Shown here in pieces: positions 63,346 through 64,000 of a DNA stretch of 64,000 bases; position 1 is the first letter of the stretch; every line of letters starts with the position of its first letter. A program made the position numbers and the translations under genes. The stretch is from Mesorhizobium sp. YC-39. Its GTDB lineage: Bacteria; Pseudomonadota; Alphaproteobacteria; Rhizobiales; Rhizobiaceae. Below the pieces are notes generated by a model. It worked only from the letters and a program-made list of their open reading frames with translations. It ran no database searches and was not told the DNA's origin. Where the stretch lies: assembly GCF_025753795.1 (NCBI RefSeq), contig NZ_JAOWPS010000001.1, positions 1,860,001-1,924,000 of the forward strand, read 5' to 3'.

Positions 63346-64000
63346 GTGTCCCATTCTCAGTCGTCCCTTGCTGTTCCCGGAACATCCCTTGATGTTCCCG
63401 GTCGTCTGGTCGATGTCGACTGGTTGAAAAACCATCTTCATGCGCGCGATCTCGTGGTGCTCGACGCCACCGTGCCTTACGGCCCCGCTGGCGCCGATGG
63501 GGCCCTGGGCCGCGCCCGCTGGCGGGACGCGCATATCCCGGCCTCCCGCTACGCGGATCTGCAGGGCTCGCTTTCGGATGCCGACGCGCCTTTCTCCTTC
63601 GCCTTTCCGGCAGCCGAAAAACTTGTGCCTGCCTTGCAGGCCCTCGGCGTCCACGACGGCGCGGCCGTCGTCATCTACGACGATTTCCTGAACATGTGGG
63701 CGACGCGCCTGTGGTGGATGCTGCGCGCCATCGGCTTCACCAATGCCGCGGTGCTCGATGGTGGCTGGAAAGCCTGGGTTGCGGCGGGTGAACCGGCCGA
63801 GGCCGGGGAGGGGACGCCGGCGCCCACGCGCCAGCCCTTGTCGGTGCATCCGGTTCCGTCTTTTGTCGATATCGAAGCTGTGCAGGCGCATGTCGCAGGA
63901 CAGCGTCAGGACGAGGCATTGGTCTGCGCGCTGCCGGAAAGCTATTTCACCGGTCAGGACAAGGTCGGCGGCCGCGGCGGGCATATCCCCGGCAGCATCA
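63346..64000 (+). CDS. Thiosulfate/3-mercaptopyruvate sulfurtransferase (rhodanese), N-terminal part (runs off right edge)
   Basis: A plus-strand frame from a GTG at 63346 (AAGG about 7 nt upstream) stays open to the edge, giving 218 residues. LVDVDWLKNHLHARDLVVLDATVP, RWRDAHIPASRYADL and VVIYDDFLNMWATRLWWMLRAIGFTNAAVLDGGWKAW are the first, inactive rhodanese domain. The second domain, which should carry the catalytic Cys loop, has just begun (GGRGGHIPGSI). Sulfurtransferases move sulfane sulfur to cyanide or thiols. The position after a monooxygenase and FMN reductase fits sulfur-compound breakdown. Confidence 0.88.
   Translation, partial: MSHSQSSLAVPGTSLDVPGRLVDVDWLKNHLHARDLVVLDATVPYGPAGADGALGRARWRDAHIPASRYADLQGSLSDADAPFSFAFPAAEKLVPALQALGVHDGAAVVIYDDFLNMWATRLWWMLRAIGFTNAAVLDGGWKAWVAAGEPAEAGEGTPAPTRQPLSVHPVPSFVDIEAVQAHVAGQRQDEALVCALPESYFTGQDKVGGRGGHIPGSI

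Overview
The window looks like chromosomal DNA of a Mesorhizobium-like rhizobial alphaproteobacterium. The grounds are the high-GC coding style, the density of solute-binding-protein ABC importers, an erythritol locus of the rhizobial/Brucella type, a riboswitch-controlled type II lumazine synthase, and long palindromic intergenic elements resembling those I associate with this genus. The genus is inferred from these features, not from a marker gene. I see no rRNA, tRNA, CRISPR array, transposase or phage gene. Almost the whole window is small-molecule uptake and catabolism.

Left part (1-12592). A truncated indolepyruvate:ferredoxin oxidoreductase-like gene and an FAD-linked D-2-hydroxyacid dehydrogenase-like gene form a minus-strand pair. 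Next comes an eight-gene minus-strand operon (11651 down to 3080). It encodes an N,N-dimethylformamidase large-subunit-like hydrolase, an NMT1/SsuA-like binding protein, a NodB-fold deacetylase/amidohydrolase, two short-chain dehydrogenases, a histidinol-dehydrogenase-like enzyme with one altered metal ligand, and a taurine/sulfonate-type permease and ATPase. A divergent LuxR-type regulator faces it across a 140-bp gap packed with GGGGTAT half-sites. I recognise the parts but know of no described pathway with this set, so it is my best candidate for an undescribed system.

Erythritol block (12763-30593). eryD, a five-gene polyol ABC importer with two different ATPases, eryA, a 2-hydroxyacid dehydrogenase, eryB and eryC are read on the plus strand. 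A class II aldolase (minus) and eryR-tpiB-rpiB (plus) follow. These convert erythritol to D-erythrose 4-phosphate. A minus-strand dhaKL pair lies next to this, then ribH2 behind an FMN riboswitch.

D-Apiose block (30630-42488). On the minus strand are a tetronate-type kinase (OiaK), a RuBisCO-like protein (OiaX type), D-apionolactonase (ApnL), D-apiose dehydrogenase (ApsD), a ribose-type ABC importer with a DUF2291 lipoprotein, and D-apionate oxidoisomerase (ApnO). A GntR/FadR-type regulator is on the plus strand. One sequence, CTGGTATRATSAG, recurs in the three intergenic regions preceding the three transcription units. With a decarboxylating RuBisCO-like protein, apiose ends at L-erythrulose 1-phosphate, which is handled by the tpiB/rpiB products of the neighbouring erythritol block. 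The two blocks therefore form one C4/branched-sugar island.

Deoxysugar-type block (42691-52058). mtnA-mtnK and a divergent ribose-type ABC importer share a strong 29-bp operator. They are followed by a fused class II aldolase/short-chain dehydrogenase and a SorC regulator. This suggests salvage of methylthioribose, 5-deoxyribose or a related sugar by kinase, isomerase, aldolase and aldehyde oxidation.

Right part (52248-64000). It holds an acyl-CoA synthetase, a 216-bp nested inverted-repeat element, a TetR-MFP-RND efflux operon with a second palindromic element, and then an aldehyde dehydrogenase, an NtaA/DszA-type flavin monooxygenase, an FMN reductase and a truncated rhodanese, pointing to organosulfur or xenobiotic oxidation.
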